Of a DNA stretch of 64,000 bases, positions 11,996 through 24,440 are shown in pieces. This DNA comes from Schistosoma mansoni (Eukaryota > Platyhelminthes > Trematoda > Strigeidida > Schistosomatidae): the NCBI RefSeq assembly GCF_000237925.1, contig NW_017386072.1, positions 62,001-126,000 on the forward strand. Reading direction: 5' to 3'. The notes beneath the pieces were generated by a model, which was not told where the DNA came from, searched no databases, and saw only the letters and a program-made list of their open reading frames with translations. The stretch's first letter is position 1. Each line of letters starts with the position of its first letter. The position numbers and the translations under genes were made by a program.

Positions 11996-14696
11996 TTGCC
12001 AGTTCAGTTTATGGTAGTGAATGAATCAAGTCCCGATATAATTGTTGTCACAGAAACCTCGCCAACCGTAGATATAGACAGTTCTCCTATCACTGCAGGC
12101 TACATATGTATCAGAAGTGATGGATCCATAATTCACAAGGGAGGAGACATGACGTTATGTTTTAGGGATCACTTTTGTATACAACCAGTCAACAGGGGGC
12201 GAATGTTGGTCGTACGTGTGAGGCAGCATGTTGTGAAATTAAGTCTAGAAAGGGGTTAGTGACTATAGTAGGAATATGCCGTAGTCTACGTTGTCTTGCT
12301 GGCGACTTTATCTTAAGACACATCTGTTCTTGGAATAGGGCGCACTGCATACCAACTGGATAGAACTTACGGCATTAGGTGGGGTGGTTCGTTTGCGACC
12401 TTCTATCAACCATTATTCAGTGTGCACTTATACAATGTATCGGAAAACCGACACACATTATCTTGGGACGTGATTCATTGTTGGTGAAACTTGTGTTAAC
12501 ACACCACAGTGACAATATTATTAACATTCAGCACCTTACACCACTAGGTAATAGTGATCACGTTGCACTTTACTTCGGGTTTCAGACACACGGTATACAA
12601 CATGTATCTGCTCCACCCGTCCCAATATCTGGCGAGCTGATATTCTGGCAATCAGAGACAGTACAATCTCGACAGACTGGTCGGTCGATGCGGGTGGATC
12701 GAACGAAGACGAATTGAATAAGTTTAAGGCTACGTTCCAGTACGTAACATCACCGTTTACCCTATGATCAAAAGTTAAGCTATCACATAGCACTTCATGG
12801 ATTAATAAGGAAACCCGAAAGCTGTCGAAGTGTAGGAAACACTTCTGGGACTTATTTTCGTCATGGGATACAAATCCTTTAAGTGTGAATACCGAAAAAT
12901 TGGGAATATATGTAAAAACACCATAGCTAGATGCCGTACTATTTACGAAAGACATTTCACATATGTTAGCCGCATTTTCCGGAATGACTGTTTTCGTACG
13001 TTAATTGGGGAACAAAATATAGTGATGACAGCCCCCCATTAATGTTACACGAAAATTCAGATTTACTAGCTGGATCAGATCTGGCAAAATCTGAGACTAT
13101 CAAAATATTTTAGCGAAGTTCACCCTATATGTATTGTTAAAAAAATTCTTGTCGTAATCACACCAAGATACCAGCCATAGGACCTGTACATGTGACCGAT
13201 GAAACTGTTCTTCTATTGATCACTGACATCAAACATTGTAGGATAATGGGGCCCTGATAAGTTAAATCCACGACCGCTGTCATCGTTTGAGGACATTATT
13301 TCGAGACCATTCGCGACACTCTTCAACATGTCCCTTCCACTCACTCGACTCCCTAGAGATTGGAAAGATGCTATAGTCAGTCCTATATTTAAGGATATTC
13401 AGAAACAGATCGCATCTACTTATCGACCTGTCAGTCTAATCAGCATAGTCATTAAGTACTTAAAAAGATAATTAAGGTTAGGGTACTATGTCACATAGAT
13501 TCGTAAACTCACGAGCAAATCGGGTTACGGAACAGGCACTCATCTTTGAATATTTCTGGAGGAAGAGGATTGTACAGCAGCCTTAGATAACGGCCCGTCT
13601 GTCAACGTGATATTTGTAGACTTGAGCAAAGCGTTTGAGAAAATTTCACGCTTAGGTTCAATGAAGAAGCTCTTGAGCATCGGTGTAGTAGGTGTTGTAC
13701 AGGAATGGATAGGAAACCTCCCACTTGGCTGCAGACAGAGACTAAGGGTCAATGGAAGGCTATCTGAATGGGAGCCGATCAAAAGTAGCGTATCCCAAGG
13801 CATCATCTCATGTCATCTACTTTTCCTTCTCTACGCCAATTAATTGTCACTACTGACTGAGTCGTCGACATAATTGTTTTCAGATGACGTCAATATCTGA
13901 AGAACAATAAGAACCGAGGCTCGTCATTTTGGTCTACAGGCTGACATAGACAAATTATTTAGATGGGTTCGATGTTGGGGCTTGGAATTTAATTCTTGGA
14001 TGGATGTGCTCTTGCACATCGGACACGGTAACAGTTGCCAGTATAGTGTTGATGGTACATCTCTTCTATGCGTGCGGGAACATAAAGACTTAGAGATAAT
14101 AGTAAGTCACGACTTGAAAGCAACTACTCATCGCAACACCGCAGTTACCAAAGGGTTTCGCGCTATATGGTCACATCACCGAGAACTCAAATGCTTTGAC
14201 AAGCAGATATGTCAAACACTGTTTACCACCTGTGAAGACCACACATAGAGCACTGTACCCAAGCAACTAAATCATGTTCTATTAAAAATACTAACTCACT
14301 TGAACGTGTGGAAACAAAATTAGTGGAGGGTCTTTCTAAACTCCTTCACGATGAGCGCTTATGAACCTTTTCGCCTTGCCGTATAGTAGGATGCGAGATG
14401 ACTTTATATTGGCATTTCGTATCCTTAATTGCCATTTGGGTGCTGATGTGTCTTATTATCTTGCTCTCACCAGAATTATTATTCTCAGAGGTCATAGCAA
14501 GTAGGTTCACAAACCGCGGCCTAATAAACCTAAAGTGGTTTTCCGTTGTTCTCATCGAGTGGTCGATGACTGAAACGCCTAACCCGAACAATTGGTATCA
14601 GCCCCATCATTGAACATTTTCAAGGAGAAGTTGGACTTTCACTGGATGGCAAACTGTCATACAAGTCCGTCAACTTACTATCCTTATTACTGAAGA
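11996..14696 (+). mobile_element. Old CR1 LINE, copy in left duplicate
   Basis: The sequence is collinear with the open CR1 at 1090-3958, from the early endonuclease (around ITETWL) to the tattactgaaga 3' end, but it is broken by many stops and indels. Recognisable remnants include SDH, the IFVDLSKAFEKIS aspartate box and the C-terminal CR1 ending. Its 3' end lies about 195 bases upstream of the TTLL1 start codon on the same strand. Confidence 0.85.
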
Positions 14697-14890
14697 AGTG
14701 GAACATATTAGGGAGAAAACTAAAGACATATAATGGACAACTGGTAAATTGTATTTTAAATACAGGAGTCTCCCTCAAATAACTTGAGTTTGTACAATGA
14801 ACACCTATATACGAAACTAACTTGTTTATCTATTCCAGTGAAGTAACTTCTGTCATCACATAGCAACACAGTTTTGAGTTGTGTGCAAAT

Positions 14891-15151
14891 ATGAGTAGGA
14901 TAAAATATGCAACAGATGTTGAGAAATCAGTCATAACAAATAATTTTGAAGCGCGTGGCTGGACAGTTGTGCATCCTGATGAGGACTGGAATATTTTCTG
15001 GGCTTCTGTTCAAAGTATACGCATGCTCTTTAACAATGACACATCATATAGATTATCAGATAACCAGGTTTTTTCGATATTAAATTGCGCTAACTAGTTT
15101 AGATTGTAAACCACTTCCCAAACCATTTTGAACTTACCAGAAAAGATCTGA
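14891..15151 (+). pseudogene. TTLL1: Partial second copy of the TTLL1 5' end
   Basis: This matches exon 1 (14891-15067), the 35-nt intron (15068-15102) and the first 49 bases of exon 2 of the TTLL1 gene at 19064. It then runs into the gap. It may be a real partial duplication or an assembly artefact, such as an unmerged haplotype. Confidence 0.75.
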
Positions 15152-15351
15152 NNNNNNNNNNNNNNNNNNNNNNNNNNNNNNNNNNNNNNNNNNNNNNNNN
15201 NNNNNNNNNNNNNNNNNNNNNNNNNNNNNNNNNNNNNNNNNNNNNNNNNNNNNNNNNNNNNNNNNNNNNNNNNNNNNNNNNNNNNNNNNNNNNNNNNNNN
15301 NNNNNNNNNNNNNNNNNNNNNNNNNNNNNNNNNNNNNNNNNNNNNNNNNNN
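15152..15351. other. Assembly gap (200 N)
   Basis: A run of exactly 200 N, a typical fixed-size placeholder. Frames reported across it are meaningless. Confidence 0.98.
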
Positions 15352-15704
15352 GCATATTTCGCTTTATTTTCCAAGCTCAACGGATGTTTCTTAGTATAAA
15401 AAAGATGATTTATGTGGTTTAAGCAACTTGATTTGTCAGTTCCAAACTCTGTTCGGTCTATTTCAGTTTAAGCGACTGGGTATTATCAGTCCCACCGTGA
15501 AATACGTATTAAAATTGTATTGGCAAAATTAACATGATAAATTTATAACTATTTAACTCAGTTCCTGTTTCTTTCATTTGTAATAAAAAGACAACTGTCT
15601 CACACTCAACATGGTTTAACTCTGATGCTTATGACTTCTCACTAAAATTCCAGGAGTTGTATCTTGAACTTAGTCACTAGTCAGCATAGAATTACTATAA
15701 GTAT
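15352..15704. other. No gene recognised between the duplicated blocks
   Basis: AT-rich sequence after the gap with no coding signal. The inverted tail of a ribozyme SINE begins at its right end. Confidence 0.5.
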
Positions 15705-15965
15705 GAGGATTTTGTGGAGATCGTCAAGATTTTATAGTTGAAAATCACAAACTGATCTGAACTAAACCAACATTGAAAATAACTGTTCAGTGTTGTTGTT
15801 TTTCAATAGTGAGCGAGTGCGGGATCGTGGATGCGCACTGTTAAGTAGTCCCATAATAGGACGAAACGGCCGTCCAGTGCTTCCAGGTTTCCGATGGTGG
15901 TCTGGCTTCAATTGATTCATGATTTCAACAGTGAAAATACTAAATTCTCCACAAAACCCCCTCCG
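15705..15965 (+). repeat. Ribozyme SINE (type 1) with inverted ends
   Basis: The left end reads attttgtggagatcgtcaag and the right end gives the near reverse complement (attctccacaaaacccc). Between them lies a plus-strand SINE lacking part of its tRNA head. The left core is altered (ttaagtag replaces tgaggag), but the stem II arms, GAAAC, GGCCGTC and CAGTGC remain. The ribozyme is inactive as written. Confidence 0.7.
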
Positions 15966-16166
15966 ATCAATAGTGATCTATCAAAGATTAGCTCATGATT
16001 TAAATTATAAAAATTTTTGTAATCTGTATAAAACCTATTCTAACTTTGTATGTTTGTAAACCTGATTAAGAGTTTTGAAGATAATACTTAAACAACAATC
16101 CTCAACAACACATTAGAAAGAGATATTATTGGCAATCAAGTAACAATATCCTAGCCAAAGGAGTGT

Positions 16167-18869
16167 TTGCCAGTTCAGTTTATGGTAGTGAATGAATCAA
16201 GTCCCGATATAATTGTTGTCACAGAAACCTCGCCAACCGTAGATATAGACAGTTCTCCTATCACTGCAGGCTACATATGTATCAGAAGTGATGGATCCAT
16301 AATTCACAAGGGAGGAGACATGACGTTATGTTTTAGGGATCACTTTTGTATACAACCAGTCAACAGGGGGCGAATGTTGGTCGTACGTGTGAGGCAGCAT
16401 GTTGTGAAATTAAGTCTAGAAAGGGGTTAGTGACTATAGTAGGAATATGCCGTAGTCTACGTTGTCTTGCTGGCGACTTTATCTTAAGACACATCTGTTC
16501 TTGGAATAGGGCGCACTGCATACCAACTGGATAGAACTTACGGCATTAGGTGGGGTGGTTCGTTTGCGACCTTCTATCAACCATTATTCAGTGTGCACTT
16601 ATACAATGTATCGGAAAACCGACACACATTATCTTGGGACGTGATTCATTGTTGGTGAAACTTGTGTTAACACACCACAGTGACAATATTATTAACATTC
16701 AGCACCTTACACCACTAGGTAATAGTGATCACGTTGCACTTTACTTCGGGTTTCAGACACACGGTATACAACATGTATCTGCTCCACCCGTCCCAATATC
16801 TGGCGAGCTGATATTCTGGCAATCAGAGACAGTACAATCTCGACAGACTGGTCGGTCGATGCGGGTGGATCGAACGAAGACGAATTGAATAAGTTTAAGG
16901 CTACGTTCCAGTACGTAACATCACCGTTTACCCTATGATCAAAAGTTAAGCTATCACATAGCACTTCATGGATTAATAAGGAAACCCGAAAGCTGTCGAA
17001 GTGTAGGAAACACTTCTGGGACTTATTTTCGTCATGGGATACAAATCCTTTAAGTGTGAATACCGAAAAATTGGGAATATATGTAAAAACACCATAGCTA
17101 GATGCCGTACTATTTACGAAAGACATTTCACATATGTTAGCCGCATTTTCCGGAATGACTGTTTTCGTACGTTAATTGGGGAACAAAATATAGTGATGAC
17201 AGCCCCCCATTAATGTTACACGAAAATTCAGATTTACTAGCTGGATCAGATCTGGCAAAATCTGAGACTATCAAAATATTTTAGCGAAGTTCACCCTATA
17301 TGTATTGTTAAAAAAATTCTTGTCGTAATCACACCAAGATACCAGCCATAGGACCTGTACATGTGACCGATGAAACTGTTCTTCTATTGATCACTGACAT
17401 CAAACATTGTAGGATAATGGGGCCCTGATAAGTTAAATCCACGACCGCTGTCATCGTTTGAGGACATTATTTCGAGACCATTCGCGACACTCTTCAACAT
17501 GTCCCTTCCACTCACTCGACTCCCTAGAGATTGGAAAGATGCTATAGTCAGTCCTATATTTAAGGATATTCAGAAACAGATCGCATCTACTTATCGACCT
17601 GTCAGTCTAATCAGCATAGTCATTAAGTTACTTAAAAAGATAATTAAGGTTAGGTTACTATGTCACATAGATTCGTTAACTCACGAGCAAATCGGGTTAC
17701 GGAACAAGCACTCATCTTTGAATTATTTTCTGAGGAAGAGGATTGTACAGCAGCCCTAGATAACGGCCCGTCTGTCAACGTGATATTTGTAGACTTGAGC
17801 AAAGCGTTTGAGAAAATTTCACGCTTAGGTTCAATGAAGAAGCTCTTGAGCATCGGTGTAGTAGGTGTTGTACAGGAATGGATAGGAAACTTCCCACTTG
17901 GCTGCAGACAGAGACTAAGGGTCAATGGAAGGCTATCTGAATGGGAGCCGATCAAAAGTAGCGTATCCCAAGGCATCATCTCATGTCATCTACTTTTCCT
18001 TCTCTACGCCAATTAATTGTCACTACTGACTGAGTCGTCGACATAATTGTTTTCAGATGACGTCAATATCTGAAGAACAATAAGAACCGAGGCTCGTCAT
18101 TTTGGTCTACAGGCTGACATAGACAAATTATTTAGATGGGTTCGATGTTGGGGCTTGGAATTTAATTCTTGGATGGATGTGCTCTTGCACATCGGACACG
18201 GTAACAGTTGCCAGTATAGTGTTGATGGTACATCTCTTCTATGCGTGCGGGAACATAAAGACTTAGAGATAATAGTAAGTCACGACTTGAAAGCAACTAC
18301 TCATCGCAACACCGCAGTTACCAAAGGGTTTCGCGCTATATGGTCACATCACCGAGAACTCAAATGCTTTGACAAGCAGATATGTCAAACACTGTTTACC
18401 ACCTGTGAAGACCACACATAGAGCACTGTACCCAAGCAACTAAATCATGTTCTATTAAAAATACTAACTCACTTGAACGTGTGGAAACAAAATTAGTGGA
18501 GGGTCTTTCTAAACTCCTTCACGATGAGCGCTTATGAACCTTTTCGCCTTGCCGTATAGTAGGATGCGAGATGACTTTATATTGGCATTTCGTATCCTTA
18601 ATTGCCATTTGGGTGCTGATGTGTCTTATTATCTTGCTCTCACCAGAATTATTATTCTCAGAGGTCATAGCAAGTAGGTTCACAAACCGCGGCCTAATAA
18701 ACCTAAAGTGGTTTTCCGTTGTTCTCATCGAGTGGTCGATGACTGAAACGCCTAACCCGAACAATTGGTATCAGCCCCATCATTGAACATTTTCAAGGAG
18801 AAGTTGGACTTTCACTGGATGGCAAACTGTCATACAAGTCCGTCAACTTACTATCCTTATTACTGAAGA
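16167..18869 (+). mobile_element. Old CR1 LINE upstream of TTLL1
   Basis: Same decayed CR1 as at 11996-14696, collinear with the open copy at 1090-3958. It ends at tattactgaaga (18859-18869), 195 bases before the TTLL1 ATG, in the same orientation. It has many stops and indels and no usable frame. Confidence 0.85.
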
Positions 18870-18984
18870 AGTGGAACATATTAGGGAGAAAACTAAAGAC
18901 ATATAATGGACAACTGGTAAATTGTATTTTAAATACAGGAGTCTCCCTCAAATAACTTGAGTTTGTACAATAAACACCTATATA

Positions 18985-19011
18985 CGAAACTAACTTGTTT
19001 ATCTATTCCAG
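18985..19011 (+). other. Strong 3' splice site in the TTLL1 leader
   Basis: A branch-like ctaac followed by a pyrimidine-rich run and ttccag ends at 19011, 53 bases before the TTLL1 ATG. It would fit a 5' UTR intron or a spliced-leader acceptor; trans-splicing is known in schistosomes. Only its sequence supports this. Confidence 0.45.
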
Positions 19012-19063
19012 TGAAGTAACTTCTGTCATCACATAGCAACACAGTTTTGAGTTGTGTGCAAAT

Positions 19064-20409
<1,346 letters not shown>

Positions 20410-20414
20410 GCTGT

Positions 20415-20420
20415 AATAAA
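20415..20420 (+). promoter_or_regulatory. Candidate TTLL1 polyadenylation signal
   Basis: AATAAA lies 5 bases after the TTLL1 stop. If used, the 3' UTR is only about 20-30 bases. Confidence 0.45.
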
Positions 20421-22225
20421 AATAGTAGTATGTGTACTAAGCAGAGTTTTACATCCGTCCTTATTTACTGACACACTACTATTGGTCTCAAACTTCAAAA
20501 TATCAAAAGAAACCTAAGGATTCAAAATAACCTTTATAGAAATGGAATTATACTATGAATTCTTACTGCTAAGGTAAGACTCGTCCAAATAGAGTTGATA
20601 TGGATGTTGAAGTTCATCTATTGAAAATCGCTACTACTCAATAAAACTGCTAGAATACTAAAATCTTTTAATTCCAGAACTGAGATATGTTTATGCATTG
20701 CATACTAATAGACAAGTCACGAACTCCAGTAATAATAATAATTTCAAAAATTTATGAAACTGGTCAGATAGTGTACAATCGTATATTTAAAGTCAGGGAT
20801 ACACATTAAAGAGGACAGAAAATTAAATTCAAAAGGCAATCCGTCATACTGAACATTTCGACTCAAGCTTAATATCATCTCTCACGAACTTAAATAGGTA
20901 AATTATTGGGAAGTTCCAAAACACTTAACAGGTGCCTCTTATTGAATTCAAAATGTGAGGTAAACTAAATCCAGATAAGTGAGCAAAGATATATTTAGAG
21001 TTTTATGTAGTAAATTTGGAGAAATACTATGATGACTGTCTAGAACTGAGAAGTTTTAGCTAATTTATAAACCACTTTGAAACACGATAAAGAAAAAATT
21101 AGTCACGTATGTAAAATGCGTGTGTTTAGGACTTAATACGGTAGTTTATATAATGCTCGCTGTAAAACATAGTTTGATCCACAAAATAAACAAATTTAGT
21201 AGTTCTTACATATAAATAATATTAGTTGTAAGAGTATATATTAGACATCTGGTAGTAAGGTTTAAGCATCTGCCTCAATAAAGTGACACATTGTTACTCT
21301 AAAGATAATAGGGACATCACTTATTTAACCCCATACTACGCCTATAGGAGTATATACCTTGATAGGTGAGACATATATATAGGGATGGAGGATTACATTA
21401 AGCATTTACATCTACTACTACTTTCAGTCGCGTAACAATCATGAACCACTGCCGCTCTCGTGCGAGGCAAATTGCGTAGGTACACCTGTATTCCCAGTGT
21501 TGGTACATTTTGAAGCTAGTCACTACCGCTAGTGTTACTTCTAACTATTTGACAGTCTGGAGTTCGACTTTCCTCAAAGTTTTTTTCAATATGGGAAGAC
21601 TATTAAAACATCTGAAAGTTGGGCAACTTCTGATTTATCAATAGTCTTTACTTTTCAATGATAGAGACTAGACAGAAATATTAATGCTTTATAGTTTTTT
21701 TACGGACACAAACCTAGTCTTCGGTGTCTTTATCATTTCCATTCAAAAGTACTGTGAGAATTTGAATACTTAGGGTGTATTCAACCTCAATGGAATAAAA
21801 ATATATAACAGAAGCAATGCGAACTATCGACCTGAGTTTCTGTTGGTGCAAACGTTCCCTCAAATCTGCAGAAAAACCCTCTTAATGAGCCTCAATAAAT
21901 AGAAACATGTCCAACAATACAGAGATTCTCCTCAGTCTTATAATGAACTAAACTAACCAGCTAATCAATGCTACAAACCTGGAGTATGAAAAGCACAAAG
22001 GGTTATATACAATAAAATTAGTTACTATTTCTTGACTAATTATAAATTAGGTCTATGACTTCATAGCTAAGTGAAGTTCTCGGATGTATGGTGAGAAAAT
22101 TAAAGGGTTTTCTGATTCATAACTTAAAAAGACAAGTGATTATTCCATAGAACTTCATGACATACAACAAAAGTGTAATGAATGTTGAGCAGATTATAAT
22201 AAACAGGGTAAAAATGCATAAAAAA
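20421..22225. other. Intergenic, nothing recognised
   Basis: AT-rich sequence between TTLL1 and MBLAC1, which converge here. There is no frame with domain-like content and no repeat family that I recognise. Confidence 0.5.
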
Positions 22226-22828
22226 TTAGTTTTGCCACTTTTTAGTAACTTTAAAGGCTGGTCCATGACCTGGAACAATGTAGTCAAAGTTACCGATAAT
22301 GAACTCTCGGCTTTTTTGTTGTATGCTTATATTGTTACTAGACGAATGCCACAAAGATGGATCAATAGTATCTTGCTCGCATTCAAACAAGTCACCCACT
22401 ATGGCAACACGGCCGAATTGATCAATATCCTCCACAATTACTGATATGTCTGATAAAGTGTGCCCAGGTGTAGATATTATGTGAATAAAGGAGTCGATCT
22501 CATAAGGCGTTTTGAGGATACTGAAGCAATCTTTAAGACCTTGAACTTCAAGATTCTCTCCCACAATCCGAGTAGAGTTTGGGAAGATATGTAAGCTTCC
22601 AATATGATCGACGTGATCATGTGTACAAATAACAAAATCAATATCACAAGGATTTACTCCACGAGACGAGAGCTGTGAAAGAAGCCATTGCGAATCCCAT
22701 GGACTACCAGGGTCAACAAGAATCAATTTAGGTCCTTTTAGTAATGATATTGTACAGGCAGAACTAAAGTAGTGATCTGAAATACGCCTTGTCCACCCAA
22801 TACGAATAAAGTCAATCGAGTATTTCAT
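22226..22828 (-). CDS. MBLAC1: MBLAC1-type metallo-beta-lactamase-fold hydrolase
   Basis: A single exon encodes 200 residues with the full metallo-beta-lactamase metal set: THDHVDH (H70, H72, D74, H75), PGHT (H123), VGDLFE (D146) and PGHGPAF (H188). The order and wording (ILVDPGSPWD near residue 36, the TPGH box, then VPGHGP near the end) match MBLAC1 rather than glyoxalase II or the long CPSF73/SNM1 nucleases. Human MBLAC1 (266 residues) is a nuclease reported to act in 3' processing of replication-dependent histone pre-mRNA. This copy is shorter at both ends but keeps the catalytic core. The start is the first ATG before the first beta strand. No frameshift is seen. It converges on TTLL1 and has no close neighbour on its own strand. 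Confidence 0.87.
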   Translation of the reverse strand: MKYSIDFIRIGWTRRISDHYFSSACTISLLKGPKLILVDPGSPWDSQWLLSQLSSRGVNPCDIDFVICTHDHVDHIGSLHIFPNSTRIVGENLEVQGLKDCFSILKTPYEIDSFIHIISTPGHTLSDISVIVEDIDQFGRVAIVGDLFECEQDTIDPSLWHSSSNNISIQQKSREFIIGNFDYIVPGHGPAFKVTKKWQN

Positions 22829-24295
22829 TGAATATGTGATGAATGACTATAGAGAGATGCATTAGAAATAAAATAAATCCAAATTTGATCACAGTTCACC
22901 ACATTTAATCTGATGCATTGGCTAAAATTCAAGGGATAAAGAAAAGTTTATTGTAATTATAGTTATTATAAATATGTGCTTACAATAAAGAAAATACATA
23001 CCAAAGAATGATGGAGGGACGTTAACTTAGTCGCATTGATTAAAAATTTCACTTAGGAAGTAAAAACGTATGCAAACATTGAGGGGAAGACACAGTAAAC
23101 AAAGTATATGTTAACAGTGGTCCTGTCTGTCAAACATGCTCATCAAAGTAGGTTTTGTGGAGGTTCATATGCGTTATACACTTAATGAAAGCAAACAAGT
23201 GAATGAATTGTTTACAAATGAGTTTGATACAGAGAAAGAGAATACGGCATTGAAAATCTATTACTTAATAGCATCTTATGAATAAAGCAAAAAACGAAAG
23301 TAGAATATGTGCCGTTAGGTTTGTATCTGTTTAAGATTATGTTAACAGACAAATTTTCCAACCTAATAAGCGATTAACTAATATCACCTCTACATACATT
23401 TCGTCTAAACAGGCAGCTCATCTCAATATATTACATATGATTATTCTGTGACAATGACGAATATACATCACTGATAGACATTAATAAGATAGCTAGAGTA
23501 AAACACGCCTATACCTTAATATCCGACAGATAAGCATTTAGTCGATATCCCCATTAAAATCTGTAAGCCATCGGTTATTCTACCTGTTGAAAAACACAGG
23601 ATTTATAAACCAATATTTACACTTTAATCTAACAGCGAGTAATCTTAGCGACCAAGACCATGAATTGACTTAGTTATGTTCAGCTTTTTATAATCACTTC
23701 TACTACAATTAACGTGTTAATTCAAGGTTGACGGTAATTTATTACTTATAATCAGGGAAACTCAATCGAGGTCTAAAGCCTCGTGAAGCGACTCACTACA
23801 TTTAACAACTATACAGAGCCTGACAACTGTATTGAATATTGCACGGTTCGGCTCTATACAAACAGTATTCAAAAGGTATGTATAATCAAATACATGAGAC
23901 CTATTAACGTCATATGATACACGCGAAAGGTAACATGCTACGTGGGATTTGAAAAACAAATCCCAAAGATCCTTAGATTTTAGCTCAGTGTTTGGAATCC
24001 TCCATGTTCTTTCGGTACCTTCAATGAGATTTACTGTGTCGTCTGTGTACTTTGGGTCGGCCAGACAACACCTCAGGCAGAAGCCTAACTGGAAAAGTCA
24101 GAGTTAAGTCTGTGCCCATTAAATTGTTGACCAATGATAGTGAACGCTGTTAGTAGATACAACTCGTTAGCTTAGTTGTCAACACTCCACAAACTGTTAT
24201 AGAATTATATGAATAAGAATACAGTACCGTTGGACATATAGTATATTCACTTCCGAACTTGTGTTAGACACCACAATACAGTCTGATGGAGTCCA
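22829..24295. other. Upstream of MBLAC1, nothing recognised
   Basis: AT-rich sequence that should contain the MBLAC1 promoter. I see no convincing core promoter, gene or repeat. Confidence 0.45.
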
Positions 24296-24440
24296 TCAAC
24301 GGTGGTTTAGTGGTTAAGGTGTCAAACTGTCAGTCCTATGTTCGAACTCCGCTCTGTCTACTTTGGTCTGGGCGACCTAGTAGCATTACTAACCCTCACA
24401 ATTCAAATGTGGGTCATACTCAATAAATGAGTGTATCCGA
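24296..24440 (+). repeat. tRNA-derived SINE, second family
   Basis: An A-box-like ggtggtttagtggttaag and a B-box-like tgttcgaactcc sit about 35 bases apart, followed by a tail (cgacctagtagcattact). It has no hammerhead. A related head is present at 39873-39975. The tRNA-like spacing suggests a Pol III-transcribed SINE rather than a working tRNA, since acceptor-stem pairing is absent. Confidence 0.55.

Larger units (their letters stand above)
11921..15151 (+). repeat. 3.2-kb duplicated block, left copy (ends at an assembly gap)
   Basis: This block is almost identical to 16093-19324. It contains an old CR1 LINE and the first part of TTLL1. It stops in the middle of TTLL1 exon 2 exactly where a 200-base run of N begins. 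Most differences I noticed between the copies lie at about 13455-13725. Confidence 0.9.

Noticed and set aside
12536-12955. 139-codon minus-strand frame (also at 16707-17126)
   Set aside because: It is antisense to the old CR1 LINE, and parallel antisense frames occur in the open CR1, so it is a shadow of that coding sequence.
15099-15380. Frames across the N run (also 42495-43086)
   Set aside because: They exist only because the gap has no stop codons.
22157-22444. 95-codon plus-strand frame
   Set aside because: It lies antisense to the conserved metallo-beta-lactamase gene and has no motif of its own.
24296-24365. Genuine tRNA gene
   Set aside because: A and B boxes are present, but no acceptor stem or anticodon arm can be drawn, and similar heads recur as SINEs.
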